DNA from: Acidobacteriota bacterium
Lineage (GTDB): Bacteria; Acidobacteriota; Terriglobia; Acidiferrales; UBA7541
Assembly (NCBI GenBank): GCA_003166795.1
Contig: PMUS01000059.1
Coordinates: 1,948 to 38,720, forward strand
Direction: 5' to 3'
DNA length: 36,773 nt
The notes beneath the pieces were generated by a model that was not told where the DNA came from, searched no databases, and was given only the letters and a program-made list of their open reading frames with translations. The position numbers and the translations under genes are program-made. Of the stretch, positions 1 to 8,416 are shown in pieces. The stretch's first letter is position 1; the number at the start of each line of letters is the position of its first letter.

Positions 1-1400
1 TCGAAAATGCGCGACGCGATCACCGGGGGGATGCCGGGGCCGTCGTCTGAAACCTCGAGCAGAATCCGGCCCTGGGTGTCCGACCCCGGCCTGCGCGCCG
101 AATGGCTGGTTCGGACGCGGACGCGCCCCTGGCCGCGCTCCTCGAGCAGGGCCTGTTCCGCGTTGACCAGGAGATTCAGGACTACCTGCTGAAGCTGATA
201 CGGATCGGCCATCGTGCGAGGCAGGTTGGAATCGAGCTCGCACTCCACGTGAATGTTCTGAACCCTTAATTCGTAGCTGCGCAAGGCGAGCGTGCGTTCG
301 ACAATTTCGTTTAAGTCCACGCCGATGCGCTCCGGTTTGTTTTCGCGCGCGAAGTACAGGAGATTTTTCACGATGCGGCGAGCGCGCTCAGCCTGTTGGT
401 AGACTTTCTTGGCTTCGGAAAGTTGAGCGGGCGCGAGCCCGTGTCCCAACAGAAGCTGTGCATAGCCCATGATCGCGGTGAGTGGGTTGTTGAGCTCGTG
501 GGCAATTCCGGAGACAAGCTGGCCCAGGGCCGCCATCTTTTCGGCCTGCAACAGCTTGGACTGAATCTGGCGTTCTCCGGTCACGTCGGAATACAGCTCG
601 GACCAGCCCATGGAGCGCCCTTCGGCATCCAGAATTGGGCGCGAATATCGCTCGATCACACGCCTTACCGGCCGCGTTAGCTCCAACTCATCGTGTCCCG
701 GCTCTCCCGCGCCGCCGACATATGATTTCCACGGCGCAAGAAACGCGCTTGGGTCGTGAAATCGTTTGCCGATCAATTCTTCCAGCTCTTCAAAACTCGA
801 GGATTCGCTCAGTTGCCGGGCGACGAGCCCGAAGAGCTGCCCAAACCGCGCGTTCGAGAAGCGAATCCGGCCGGACGGATCCACCAGGATGACTCCCACC
901 TGAACGGAATCGAGCACGCTGCGGAGCTCGGCCTCCACCTGCCTCCATTTGGCATCGGCGCGCTGGACGATGGAGCCTTCCTCCATGCAGAGGAGAAGAT
1001 GCTGAGAGCCGGGCAGGATTGCACGCAGGACGATGCGGATGGGAAAGCCGCTCGAGAGCGACGCGTCCAGACTCTGAGCGCGCGCGGAAGAAGCCGGGGC
1101 GGTCCAGAAGGACGCTAGCTTTTCCGCGGGCGGCCCCGCCAGAAAATTGCCCAGAGCGGCGAGGCGGTCGGTTGCGTCTTTAAGACGAAGCAGTTCGCGG
1201 GCGCGAGGATTGGCCCTCTGAATCATTCCCGAGGGGTCGATGATGACAAGCGCCTCTCCACTCGACTCGAAGACGGCGTTGAATGTCCCATCGGCGGCAA
1301 GCGGAGGCCACGGTTGCGCGGAAGAATGAGAGGCAGAATGGCGAGCTTGGTGGGCCGGATCTGTGATGTCCAAGGGAGCGGTCTTGTTCGCTTGTTTCAT
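1..1400 (-). CDS. PAS-domain sensor histidine kinase (3' end cut by the window edge)
   Basis: Cytoplasmic two-component kinase that should phosphorylate a partner response regulator, most likely the NtrC-type protein encoded just upstream on the same strand (1784-3190). About 466 residues are visible: two PAS-like regions (roughly 35-130 and 155-270), then the dimerisation/phosphoacceptor box SGIAHELNNPLTAI with His at about residue 301, the N box (LLVNAEQALLE) and the first G box (SDDGPGIPP). The frame is open through position 1, so only the last ATP-lid part is missing. No membrane segment is seen, so the signal is probably intracellular. The start is uncertain: ATG at 1400 lacks a Shine-Dalgarno, and the frame stays open upstream with ATGs at 1508 and 1553 and no stop until about 1679. 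The kinase assignment is firm; the N-terminus is not. Confidence 0.9.
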   Translation of the reverse strand, partial: MKQANKTAPLDITDPAHQARHSASHSSAQPWPPLAADGTFNAVFESSGEALVIIDPSGMIQRANPRARELLRLKDATDRLAALGNFLAGPPAEKLASFWTAPASSARAQSLDASLSSGFPIRIVLRAILPGSQHLLLCMEEGSIVQRADAKWRQVEAELRSVLDSVQVGVILVDPSGRIRFSNARFGQLFGLVARQLSESSSFEELEELIGKRFHDPSAFLAPWKSYVGGAGEPGHDELELTRPVRRVIERYSRPILDAEGRSMGWSELYSDVTGERQIQSKLLQAEKMAALGQLVSGIAHELNNPLTAIMGYAQLLLGHGLAPAQLSEAKKVYQQAERARRIVKNLLYFARENKPERIGVDLNEIVERTLALRSYELRVQNIHVECELDSNLPRTMADPYQLQQVVLNLLVNAEQALLEERGQGRVRVRTSHSARRPGSDTQGRILLEVSDDGPGIPPVIASRIF

Positions 1401-1783
1401 CGCGTCATCTACCAAAGGCCCCGCACGATCCAGTAACTGGACAGAAGTGCGAGACCGATCGCGGCCGCGTATTCCACTCCGCGGCGTAGGACACTCGTCG
1501 AGCGGCATTGTTCGCGGAGGTTCAACGTGTAACGCACGCGATAAACACTGCATTACCTTGACCAAGTGGCCCGTCAGGCCAAGTCCGCGGTTTTCAGCAA
1601 GTTGACGAAAACTACGTGGAGAAAGGATGTGACGTGCTTCCCACTTCGATACGAATGGCGGCGAGGACTTCCCTGTCTAGGAATGACTCGATAGTGCTTA
1701 CTTTCCTGACGGCGAAGAAAATGCTTCAAAGCGAGTCGAGACGAGCCACTACGAAAAACGATCGCTCGTCGCAGCTGCGGCTG

Positions 1784-3190
1784 TCAGTTGGGTTGGGAAT
1801 TCGATGTAGCTTCATACAGCTTGAGTTTTCGATAGAGCGTGGTTTTGCCAATGCCCAGCAGGCGCGCGGCCGCGAGTTTGTCGCCGCCAGCCTCGCGCAG
1901 AGCGCGCAAAATCGTGCGGCGCTCAAGCTCCTCCAGGGGCAGTAGTTCATCGCTCTGCGGCATGCGATCGCCCGCGACATGTTGGAGGTTGGAGGGCAAA
2001 TCACCGACGTGCAGCATGGAACCGGAACCGAGCGCTACCGCGCGCTCGACCGCATTCTCGAGCTCACGGACATTGCCGGGCCAATCGTACCCGATCAGCC
2101 GGGCCATGGCGTCCTCGGAGATGGTTTGCACGTTGCCATTGGAATCGCCGAATTTCTCGAGGAAGCAATTCACGAGGATCGGAATGTCGCTCTTGCGCTC
2201 GCGCAGCGGCGGCAGCTTGATCTGCACCACATTGAGGCGAAAAAACAGGTCCTGGCGGAATTGGCCCTGGCGCACGGCCACGTCGAGATCCCTGTTGGTG
2301 GCGGCGATAATGCGAGTGGCGATGGAAATGCGATCGTTCGATCCCACTGGCTTCACTTCCCTTTCCTGCAAGGCGCGCAGGAGCTTGGCCTGCAGGTCCA
2401 CCGGCAGATCGCCGATTTCGTCGAGGAAGAGCGTGCCATCGCCGGCTGATTGCATCAATCCTGTCTTCGAATGCACGGCTCCAGTGAAGGCGCCCTTCAC
2501 ATAGCCGAATAGCTCGGATTCGATGAGCGTGGGCACCAACGAGGAACAATCAACGGGAACAAACGGATTCTTGCGGCGGGTGCCTGAAAAATGAATCGAG
2601 CGAGCGACGAGCTCCTTGCCTGTTCCACTTTCGCCGAGGATCAGGACCGGGTAGTTGTGCTGGCTGACCTTCTCAACAAGCCGGTATACGCGTTGCATCT
2701 TCGGGGAAACACCGATCAAACCGCCGAAGCCGGGCCGGGTGCGAAGTTGCTCGCGCAGAATCCGATTTTCTTGATTCACTTCCAGCAGACGGACGACGCG
2801 GTCGAGCTTGGCCCGGAGTTCCGAAATATGAAACGGCTTCGTAACATAGTCGGCGGCTCCAATCCGCGTGGCTTCCACGGCGCTCTCGATCGTGCCGTAC
2901 TGGGTGAGCACGATCACCGCGGTTTGCGGATACGCCTCGCGAATTCGTTTGAGGAGTTCCAATCCTCCCAACTGGGGAACGCGCAGATCGGTGATCACCA
3001 CGTCGATGCTGGACTGCTCCAGGATTTCCGTGGCCTGCTCGGTGGTCGAGGCGGTCCGGGTGCGCCAACCAGATTCGGCCACCACGTCCCGGCACAGGTT
3101 CCTTGAGACATCTTCGTCATCAACGATTAGGACGGAAACAGTGGTCGGCCGCTCAAGCGACGCCACAATTTCTGTTCCACTTTCGGACAT
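1784..3190 (-). CDS. sigma54-dependent NtrC-family response regulator
   Basis: Activator that binds upstream of -24/-12 promoters and uses ATP hydrolysis to open sigma54 holoenzyme complexes. Of 468 residues, the receiver domain is at about 18-130 with phosphoacceptor Asp68 (ITDLRVP). The AAA+ domain follows, with Walker A GESGTGKE, the sigma54-contact loop GAFTGA and a Walker B-like LFLDEIGD. The C-terminal Fis-type helix-turn-helix ends in AAARLLGIGKTTLYRKLK. The ATG at 3190 is chosen because it has an upstream AAAGGGGG ribosome site. The longer reading from TTG 3235 would start inside the sigma54 promoter at 3226-3241. The histidine kinase at 1-1400 follows on the same strand after about 380 bp and is the probable partner. 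A sigma54 promoter in front of a sigma54 activator suggests autoactivation. Confidence 0.95.
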   Translation of the reverse strand: MSESGTEIVASLERPTTVSVLIVDDEDVSRNLCRDVVAESGWRTRTASTTEQATEILEQSSIDVVITDLRVPQLGGLELLKRIREAYPQTAVIVLTQYGTIESAVEATRIGAADYVTKPFHISELRAKLDRVVRLLEVNQENRILREQLRTRPGFGGLIGVSPKMQRVYRLVEKVSQHNYPVLILGESGTGKELVARSIHFSGTRRKNPFVPVDCSSLVPTLIESELFGYVKGAFTGAVHSKTGLMQSAGDGTLFLDEIGDLPVDLQAKLLRALQEREVKPVGSNDRISIATRIIAATNRDLDVAVRQGQFRQDLFFRLNVVQIKLPPLRERKSDIPILVNCFLEKFGDSNGNVQTISEDAMARLIGYDWPGNVRELENAVERAVALGSGSMLHVGDLPSNLQHVAGDRMPQSDELLPLEELERRTILRALREAGGDKLAAARLLGIGKTTLYRKLKLYEATSNSQPN

Positions 3191-3225
3191 GCTGCGGCCC
3201 CCTTTATTAGGTTCTCCAATGAGAA

Positions 3226-3241
3226 TGCAAAGCAAGTGCCA
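3226..3241 (-). promoter_or_regulatory. sigma54 (-24/-12) promoter of the NtrC-type regulator gene
   Basis: On the minus strand the sequence reads TGGCAC-TTGCT-TTGCA, which fits the sigma54 consensus TGGCAC-N5-TTGCA. GG and GC are separated by exactly 10 bases. The predicted transcript would start near 3215, about 25 nt before the ATG at 3190, leaving room for the AAAGGGGG ribosome site. The gene it drives encodes a sigma54 activator, which supports the reading. Confidence 0.8.
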
Positions 3242-3413
3242 AAGATCAGCTGCTCCGCGGATGAAAACACGTCACTTATCTGCCCTTGGAGTGGGCTGGT
3301 CGGGCGAACTCTAGTCCCGAAACGAAACTAATGGCAAGATCGCAATAGTACGCACGCGGATAAGCCTCGACTACCCAATGGCATGCAACTTTGGTAACTG
3401 TAGAAATCCCGAT

Positions 3414-3444
3414 TTGGAATTGCCCCCTCGATTGCATTTATAAT
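3414..3444 (+). promoter_or_regulatory. putative sigma70-type promoter for the exported protein at 3584
   Basis: A perfect -10 hexamer TATAAT lies at 3439-3444, with TTGGAA at 3414-3419 as a possible -35. The 19-nt spacer is long; reading TGGAAT as the -35 gives 18. The transcript would start near 3451 and carry a leader of about 130 nt containing a small inverted repeat (GGACC, 7-nt loop, GGTCC, near 3480-3500). Confidence 0.45.
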
Positions 3445-3583
3445 TGGGCGGTTCGAAGTTGGTCACATCCCTCGGGGATTCGGACCACCTTGCGGTCCAT
3501 GAACACATCTGAATAACCTGGTATGGTTCGATCGCTTTCTATCCAGCAGAAGGCGCCAAGCCAAATTGAAAAAGGAGAAGCGA

Positions 3584-4258
3584 ATGAAACGCCTGACTAT
3601 GCTTCCGGCTATGGCAGCTCTGCTGACCCTCACGCTCGCTGCGACATCACCGGTGTCCGCGCAGAATCAATCAACAGCGGGAGCGGGAAGCTCTGCCGCG
3701 CCGAATGAAGTTGCGCCCGGAACCCGTTTTTTGGTCGGGCTGCAGGATGTTCTCAGCACGAAGGATTCCAAGAAGGGCGATCTGTTCACCGGGCGGACAC
3801 TGGTACCGCTGATCAGCGCCGACGGAACAGGTTTGCCGGCGGGCGCCGAAGTCCGCGGGCATGTTGACAAAGTCGAATCCGCCGGCAAGACAGGCCGCGC
3901 GCGAATGTGGCTGGCCTTCGACGACATCAAAACCCCGGACGGGTGGATGCCGCTGGTCGCCATGGTTGACGACGTGCCGGGTATCCATTCCGTACGTGTG
4001 GACTTCAACCGCGAAGGTGAAATAGAAGCCAGCACAACAAAGCGCCAGGAGGCGGTGCAGGCCGCAGCCGAAGGTGCTCTCGTCGGTGCCGCGCCGGGAG
4101 TGGTCGCCAAGAATGAGAAGGATGCAGCCATGGGCGCAGCGGCAGCAGCCGCTGCGGCATATATGGTCGCGGCGGGTCTTGGACAGGAGGTGACGCTCGA
4201 GAAAGGTATCAAGCTCGAGTTGATCCTCGAACGGTCGCTTCTCTTTCCCCGAACCTGA
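3584..4258 (+). CDS. exported protein of unknown function with Ala/Gly-rich hydrophobic stretch
   Basis: A 224-residue protein with a clear signal peptide (MKRLTMLPAMAALL..., cleavage likely after VSA near residue 27), so it acts in the periplasm or outer membrane. The ATG at 3584 follows an AAAGGAG ribosome site; the longer reading from TTG 3566 is less likely. Residues about 40-130 follow a pattern of the type G-T-x-F-L-V, a polar stretch and L-P-A-G-A-x-V-x-G, recalling small beta domains of the VirB10/TrbI type. Residues about 155-200 form a very Ala/Gly-rich segment like a glycine zipper. I do not recognise a named family. It lies between two NtrC/kinase pairs and is closed by a strong hairpin at 4273-4304, so it is its own transcription unit. 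Confidence 0.8.
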   Translation: MKRLTMLPAMAALLTLTLAATSPVSAQNQSTAGAGSSAAPNEVAPGTRFLVGLQDVLSTKDSKKGDLFTGRTLVPLISADGTGLPAGAEVRGHVDKVESAGKTGRARMWLAFDDIKTPDGWMPLVAMVDDVPGIHSVRVDFNREGEIEASTTKRQEAVQAAAEGALVGAAPGVVAKNEKDAAMGAAAAAAAAYMVAAGLGQEVTLEKGIKLELILERSLLFPRT

Positions 4259-4272
4259 TTCACGCAATGGGA

Positions 4273-4304
4273 GTGCGGCGCCGCCCACGGGGACGGCGCC
4301 GCAC
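4273..4304 (+). terminator. strong GC hairpin after the exported-protein gene
   Basis: Perfect 11-bp inverted repeat (GTGCGGCGCCG at 4273-4283, CGGCGCCGCAC at 4294-4304) with a 10-nt loop, 14 nt after the stop codon. There is no real T-run after it (ACCTTGTGCTC), so it may be a Rho-assisted terminator or an mRNA 3'-end stabiliser. Confidence 0.55.
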
Positions 4305-4350
4305 ACCTTGTGCTCACGCATCGCCATCCCTCATCGCGCACCTGCCTCGC

Positions 4351-4379
4351 TTGGAAATCCCGCAGACTGCTGGTAGATT
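4351..4379 (+). promoter_or_regulatory. putative promoter of the second NtrC-type regulator
   Basis: TTGGAA (4351-4356), a 17-nt spacer and TAGATT (4374-4379). The -10 ends 10 nt before the ATG at 4390, so a transcript from it would have almost no leader. The start codon has no Shine-Dalgarno, which is consistent. Confidence 0.5.
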
Positions 4380-4389
4380 CGAATTCGCG

Positions 4390-5796
4390 ATGGCTACCGA
4401 CCCTACGTCCCTGCAACGCATCCTGATCGTCGAAGACGAGGACAATGCCCGCAAGGGCTACGAAGCCCTGCTGCGCAAATGGAATTGCGAAGTGCTGGGC
4501 GTACCCAGCGGCGAGGACGCTCTCGCGAAGCTCGCGGAGTTCAATCCACAGGTGATCCTCGCCGATGTCGAACTGCCGGGCATGAACGGCCTGGACCTGC
4601 TGCGTCACCTAGGAGAAGAAATTCAGCGGATTCCGGTAATCATCATCACGGGGCGCGGCAGCGACGAACGCGTGGTACAGGCGATTGATGCCGGCGCATT
4701 CTGGTACATCGAAAAGCCACTGAAGCCGCCTGTTCTGCGGGCGCTGCTCGATCGCGCGCTCGGGCGCGTGCGCGACCAGCAGGCGGTCGCGGCGCTGACG
4801 CGGCAGCTGCGTGAGGCGGGAAAGCTGGGGACTTTGGTCGGCGCTTCCGGCGCGATGCAGGAGGTGATGCGCCAGGTGGAGATGGTCGCGCCTTCGACCG
4901 CAAGCGTGCTGATCACGGGCGAAACCGGATCGGGGAAAGAGATGGTCGCGCGCTCGATCCATATGCTTTCGCCGCGAGCTGGCCGGCCCTTCGTGGCCAT
5001 CAACTGCTCGGCCATTCCCGAATCGCTGATGGAGAGCGAAATTTTCGGCCACGAGAAAGGCGCATTCACGGGCGCAGCCGAGCGGCGCCTCGGCTGCTTC
5101 GAACTCGCGCACGGCGGCACGCTGCTGCTGGACGAAATTGGCGAAATGCCCGCGCCCACGCAAGCGAAACTGCTCCGAGTGCTCGAGGATCACAATATTC
5201 GACGGCTGGGCAGCAAAGTGGAAACGCCCGTGGACGTACGCGTCCTGGCGGCGACGAACAAGAATCCTGAGCAGGCCGTCGCCAGCGGGCACCTGCGCCA
5301 GGACCTTTATTTCCGCCTCAATGTGTTTCACATTCACCTGCCGCCGCTGCGCGAGCACAAGGAAGATTTGCCGCTGCTGATCGAGCATCTGCTCGCGGAC
5401 GTATCGGAAAAACACGGCAAGAAAGTTTCCGGCACGAGCGCGGACACCATGGACCTTTTCAAGTCATATCCGTGGCCGGGCAACGTCCGCGAGTTGCGCA
5501 ATGTGCTGGAGCGCGCGGCTATCGCTTCGGATCGCGGGACCATCGGCAGGCAGCACCTCCCGCCGGATTTTGGGCATACCCCGGCCGTGGCGGGAGATGG
5601 ACTGGGCGGGATTCGCTTCCCGATCGGGACCACGGTGGACGATGCGGAACGCGAATTGATCATTCAGACCCTCGCGTCTACCAGCCAGAACAAGACGCGC
5701 GCCGCGGAACTTCTCGGCATCAGCTTGAAGACACTCCACAACAAGCTGAAAGAGTATGAAGCGGGGCGGAGCAATGCGTCTCAGCCTGAAAACTAA
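4390..5796 (+). CDS. sigma54-dependent NtrC-family response regulator
   Basis: A second NtrC-type activator, 468 residues. The receiver domain covers about 10-125 with acidic pocket VEDED and phosphoacceptor Asp59 (LADVELPGMNG). The AAA+ domain carries Walker A GETGSGKE, GAFTGA and LLLDEIGEM. The C-terminal Fis-type helix-turn-helix contains TRAAELLGISLKTLHNKL. The start at ATG 4390 is chosen because the receiver domain begins directly after it; the open frame further upstream runs through the terminator-like hairpin and a putative promoter. The gene overlaps the following histidine kinase, so the two are almost certainly translated together and form a cognate pair. It is homologous to the regulator at 1784-3190 but not a recent copy. 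Confidence 0.95.
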   Translation: MATDPTSLQRILIVEDEDNARKGYEALLRKWNCEVLGVPSGEDALAKLAEFNPQVILADVELPGMNGLDLLRHLGEEIQRIPVIIITGRGSDERVVQAIDAGAFWYIEKPLKPPVLRALLDRALGRVRDQQAVAALTRQLREAGKLGTLVGASGAMQEVMRQVEMVAPSTASVLITGETGSGKEMVARSIHMLSPRAGRPFVAINCSAIPESLMESEIFGHEKGAFTGAAERRLGCFELAHGGTLLLDEIGEMPAPTQAKLLRVLEDHNIRRLGSKVETPVDVRVLAATNKNPEQAVASGHLRQDLYFRLNVFHIHLPPLREHKEDLPLLIEHLLADVSEKHGKKVSGTSADTMDLFKSYPWPGNVRELRNVLERAAIASDRGTIGRQHLPPDFGHTPAVAGDGLGGIRFPIGTTVDDAERELIIQTLASTSQNKTRAAELLGISLKTLHNKLKEYEAGRSNASQPEN

Positions 5797-7678
5797 ATTC
5801 ACGCTGGCCACTTCGCTGCTGGTCCTCGCCGTCGTCACCGTTGTTTCAAGCCTGTATCTGGGGCGGCTGATGCGGCAGACCCTTCGCCAGGCGAACGATA
5901 CGGCCAGCTTCGTCGCACAGCAGGTCTACGGCGCGTGCGGGGACGCGCTGAAGGACGCCGCCGAGCGCGGAGAGTCTCCTGCCTCGCTCAAGCCTGCCGA
6001 CCTGCGGCGGTACGTGCGGCATGCATTTGACAGCAGCAGCACGCTGAATTCGCTGATCGAATCGGACGTGGGAATTTCGCCGACCATTTATGAAATCACA
6101 ATTACGGACGCCGACGGCAGCGTGCTCGTGTCCAGTGACGCATCGCTTCGAGATCTAAAAGTGGCGCGGCGCCCGCCGCTGAGTTCGCTGGTTCGCGCCG
6201 GATTCTTCCAGCAGATGCGCCTGCTGTACGGCCCGCCGCAGACGTACGAATTTTCACTCCCCTTTCAGCTCGGGCCGGAACCCTTCGGCGACATTCGCGT
6301 GGGGCTATCCTCGGCGTTGCTTCGCGATCAAATCTCCCCGGGACTGGTGTCGGCCGGATACTGGGCGTTGGGGTCCGTACTGCTATCCACTTTGCTGGCC
6401 CTGCTGGTGAGCACCATTGCTCTCGCGCCCATCGGGCGAATTTCCGCGCAGCTCGACCGAATCTCCGCGGGCCAATTCGATGCCGAGCCGGTGGTCGAGC
6501 GAGGCGACGAACTGGGCGCGGTCAGCACGAAAATCGTCGGGATCGGAAAGCAATTGCGCGACGTGCGCGAAATTTTCAGCACATTGCGCGAAAACCTGGA
6601 CCAGGTGATGGGCGGGCTTGAGGACGGACTGTTGCTTTTCAATGGCCAGGGCCGCGCCGTGCTGGTCAGCCCATCCACCGAAAGATTCCTCGGAGGCCGA
6701 TCGGACGAGCTGCGGGGCCGCCGCGTGTCGGATATTTTTCCGCCGACGCATCCCCTTCGGGCTGTGCTGCAAATCGAGTCCGATCAGATCGAGCCGGCCG
6801 AAGGAAAGGAAGTGACGCTCGATGGAGGCGACGGTCCTCAACGCATCGGCGTGAGCGTGCAAGTGATTCGCGAACGTGGCACGCGCATGGGCACCCTGGT
6901 GACGCTGCGCGACGTGGAATCGCTCGAGCGCATCGGCAGCCAGCTGCAGGTGTCCGAGCGGCTGGCGGCCCTGGGACGGGTGACCGCTGGCGTCGCGCAC
7001 GAGGTGAAAAACCCGCTCAATTCGATGCGGCTGTGGCTGGAGGTTCTGAAGGCCAACATGCCCGTGGAACCCGAGCCCCAGCAAGCGGTCAAGATGCTCG
7101 ACAGCGAGATCGATCGGCTGGACCGCGCCGTGAAAACGTTCCTCAATTTCACCAGGCCCGTGGAACTCAACCTGGAGGAAACCGACCTGCGCGTGTTGCT
7201 GGAGGAGATCATGGACGCGGCGCGGCCCTCCATCGCCCAGGCCAGCCTGGAGCTACGCGCCGACTTGCCGTCGGATTGTCCGCCGGTGCTCGTGGATCGC
7301 CAACTCATTCACCAGGCGGTCCTGAACCTGCTGCTCAACGCCAGCGAGTTCACCGATCCCGGCGGTAGAATCACGCTCAGTTTGCGCCGGAGCGGCGAGT
7401 TTGCGGAGATCGCCGTGGAAGACTCCGGCAGAGGAATCCCGGCCGCCGACCAGAAGAAGATCTTCCAACTTTTTTTCACCACTCGCCCGGGAGGGAGCGG
7501 CATTGGATTGGCGAACACGTTTCGGTTTGTGCAGTTGCACAATGGCGGGATAGAGTTCGAATCCGAAACGGGACGCGGCACGACATTCCGCGTGAAATTG
7601 CCGCTGGCGCGATTCGTGGACGCGCCCGCCGGAAGATCTGGCTCCCTGGATCGGCCGATTGCAGCGGAAAAACGATAG
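5774..7678 (+). CDS. membrane sensor histidine kinase (HAMP-PAS-HisKA-HATPase)
   Basis: A 634-residue inner-membrane kinase. The first membrane helix is at about 11-30, with an extracytoplasmic sensor loop of about 165 residues and a second helix at about 194-218. A HAMP linker follows (APIGRISAQLDRISAGQFDAEP), then a PAS domain (about 275-395), the phosphoacceptor box GVAHEVKNPLNSMRLWL with His409, the N box (NLLLNASEF) and the ATP-binding G boxes (EDSGRGIP, GSGIGLANTFRFVQLHNG). ATG 5774 is preferred to ATG 5756 because of the GGGGCGGAG just before it; either way the gene overlaps the end of the regulator gene. It should sense an envelope signal and phosphorylate the regulator at 4390-5796. 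The lipoprotein gene starts at the next base after its stop, so the lipoprotein may belong to the sensing system. Confidence 0.95.
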   Translation: MRLSLKTKFTLATSLLVLAVVTVVSSLYLGRLMRQTLRQANDTASFVAQQVYGACGDALKDAAERGESPASLKPADLRRYVRHAFDSSSTLNSLIESDVGISPTIYEITITDADGSVLVSSDASLRDLKVARRPPLSSLVRAGFFQQMRLLYGPPQTYEFSLPFQLGPEPFGDIRVGLSSALLRDQISPGLVSAGYWALGSVLLSTLLALLVSTIALAPIGRISAQLDRISAGQFDAEPVVERGDELGAVSTKIVGIGKQLRDVREIFSTLRENLDQVMGGLEDGLLLFNGQGRAVLVSPSTERFLGGRSDELRGRRVSDIFPPTHPLRAVLQIESDQIEPAEGKEVTLDGGDGPQRIGVSVQVIRERGTRMGTLVTLRDVESLERIGSQLQVSERLAALGRVTAGVAHEVKNPLNSMRLWLEVLKANMPVEPEPQQAVKMLDSEIDRLDRAVKTFLNFTRPVELNLEETDLRVLLEEIMDAARPSIAQASLELRADLPSDCPPVLVDRQLIHQAVLNLLLNASEFTDPGGRITLSLRRSGEFAEIAVEDSGRGIPAADQKKIFQLFFTTRPGGSGIGLANTFRFVQLHNGGIEFESETGRGTTFRVKLPLARFVDAPAGRSGSLDRPIAAEKR

Positions 7679-8275
7679 ATGCCCAACCGCCCCACCGACG
7701 CCCGATTGGCCACCGTCCTCCTGACCTGCGCAATTTCGTTTGCCACGGGAGGATGCGCCCACAAGAGCGTGCATGCCGCGGCGCCTGCGGCCGCCGCCCC
7801 CGAGCCGGCTGCAGCACGGCCTATGAACACAGCGCCCGATACCGATGCTTCCCCGCCGGCCGAAACCGTCGCGGCGCCTCCGGCACTGCCGATAAGCCCT
7901 GCTCCGCCTCCAGCGTCGGTGACGATACCGCCGCCAAAGCCCGCGGCACCGCGCCGCCAGGCCGAGGACCAGCCGGCGGACACCGAGTCGGAACAGCCTG
8001 CTCACCCACCGGCACCGCAGATTTCACCGCAGCTATCGCCAGGCGACCAGGCGGCCTATCAGCGCAAGACCGGTGACGACACTGCTGCCGCGGAAAAGAA
8101 CCTGCAGGAAACGAGCGGCAAGCAATTGAATGCCGCTCAGCAGGACCTTGTGGGGAAAATTCGCAGCTTCCTTTCCCAATCGCGTGATGCCAGCAAGGAT
8201 GGCGACTGGTCGCGCGCGCAAAACCTGGCGCAAAAGGCCCGCTTGCTATCCGATGAACTTATTAATTCGTTCTGA
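7679..8275 (+). CDS. Pro/Ala-rich lipoprotein linked to the two-component system
   Basis: A 198-residue protein with a lipoprotein signal (hydrophobic segment then FATGGC, lipidated Cys26), so it is anchored in the cell envelope. Residues about 30-125 are low-complexity Pro/Ala/Glu, likely an extended spacer. The last 65 residues look helical and folded (QLNAAQQDLVGKIRSFLSQS..., ending LLSDELINSF), resembling the small helical tails of envelope proteins that carry a repeat-like helical pair. No named family is recognised. The ATG immediately follows the kinase stop codon (TAG then ATG), so it is the third gene of the regulator-kinase operon. It may act as an accessory sensor or output of the kinase; that role is inference. 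Confidence 0.8.
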   Translation: MPNRPTDARLATVLLTCAISFATGGCAHKSVHAAAPAAAAPEPAAARPMNTAPDTDASPPAETVAAPPALPISPAPPPASVTIPPPKPAAPRRQAEDQPADTESEQPAHPPAPQISPQLSPGDQAAYQRKTGDDTAAAEKNLQETSGKQLNAAQQDLVGKIRSFLSQSRDASKDGDWSRAQNLAQKARLLSDELINSF

Positions 8276-8279
8276 GGTG

Positions 8280-8296
8280 GCCGCTGGCTCAGCGGC
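8280..8296 (+). terminator. hairpin after the lipoprotein gene
   Basis: GCCGCTG, loop GCT, CAGCGGC: a perfect 7-bp stem starting 5 nt after the stop codon. There is no T-run, so it may be a weak or Rho-assisted terminator or an mRNA end stabiliser. Confidence 0.35.
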
Positions 8297-8347
8297 TCCT
8301 GCTGACCCGCCGATGGCTGTTAGCACAATTTAATGCCATTGACCCTA

Positions 8348-8376
8348 TTGGCTCCGCGCCCGGTTTGTGGTAATTA
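8348..8376 (+). promoter_or_regulatory. putative promoter of the DUF465 gene
   Basis: TTGGCT (8348-8353), 17 nt, TAATTA (8371-8376) inside a short AT-rich island (TAATTATTAAT). The transcript would start near 8383 and leave about 33 nt before the ATG at 8417, enough for the AGGAGGG ribosome site. Confidence 0.5.
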
Positions 8377-8416
8377 TTAATCCCATGTGAACGCTTCACC
8401 AACCAGGAGGGAACGA

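Noticed and set aside
3191-3235. N-terminal extension of the NtrC-type regulator from a TTG
   Set aside because: It overlaps the -24/-12 promoter; ATG 3190 has a better ribosome site.
3667-4608. Minus-strand open frame of 313 codons over the exported protein
   Set aside because: Shadow of the plus-strand exported protein and regulator, running through the strong hairpin; no family pattern.
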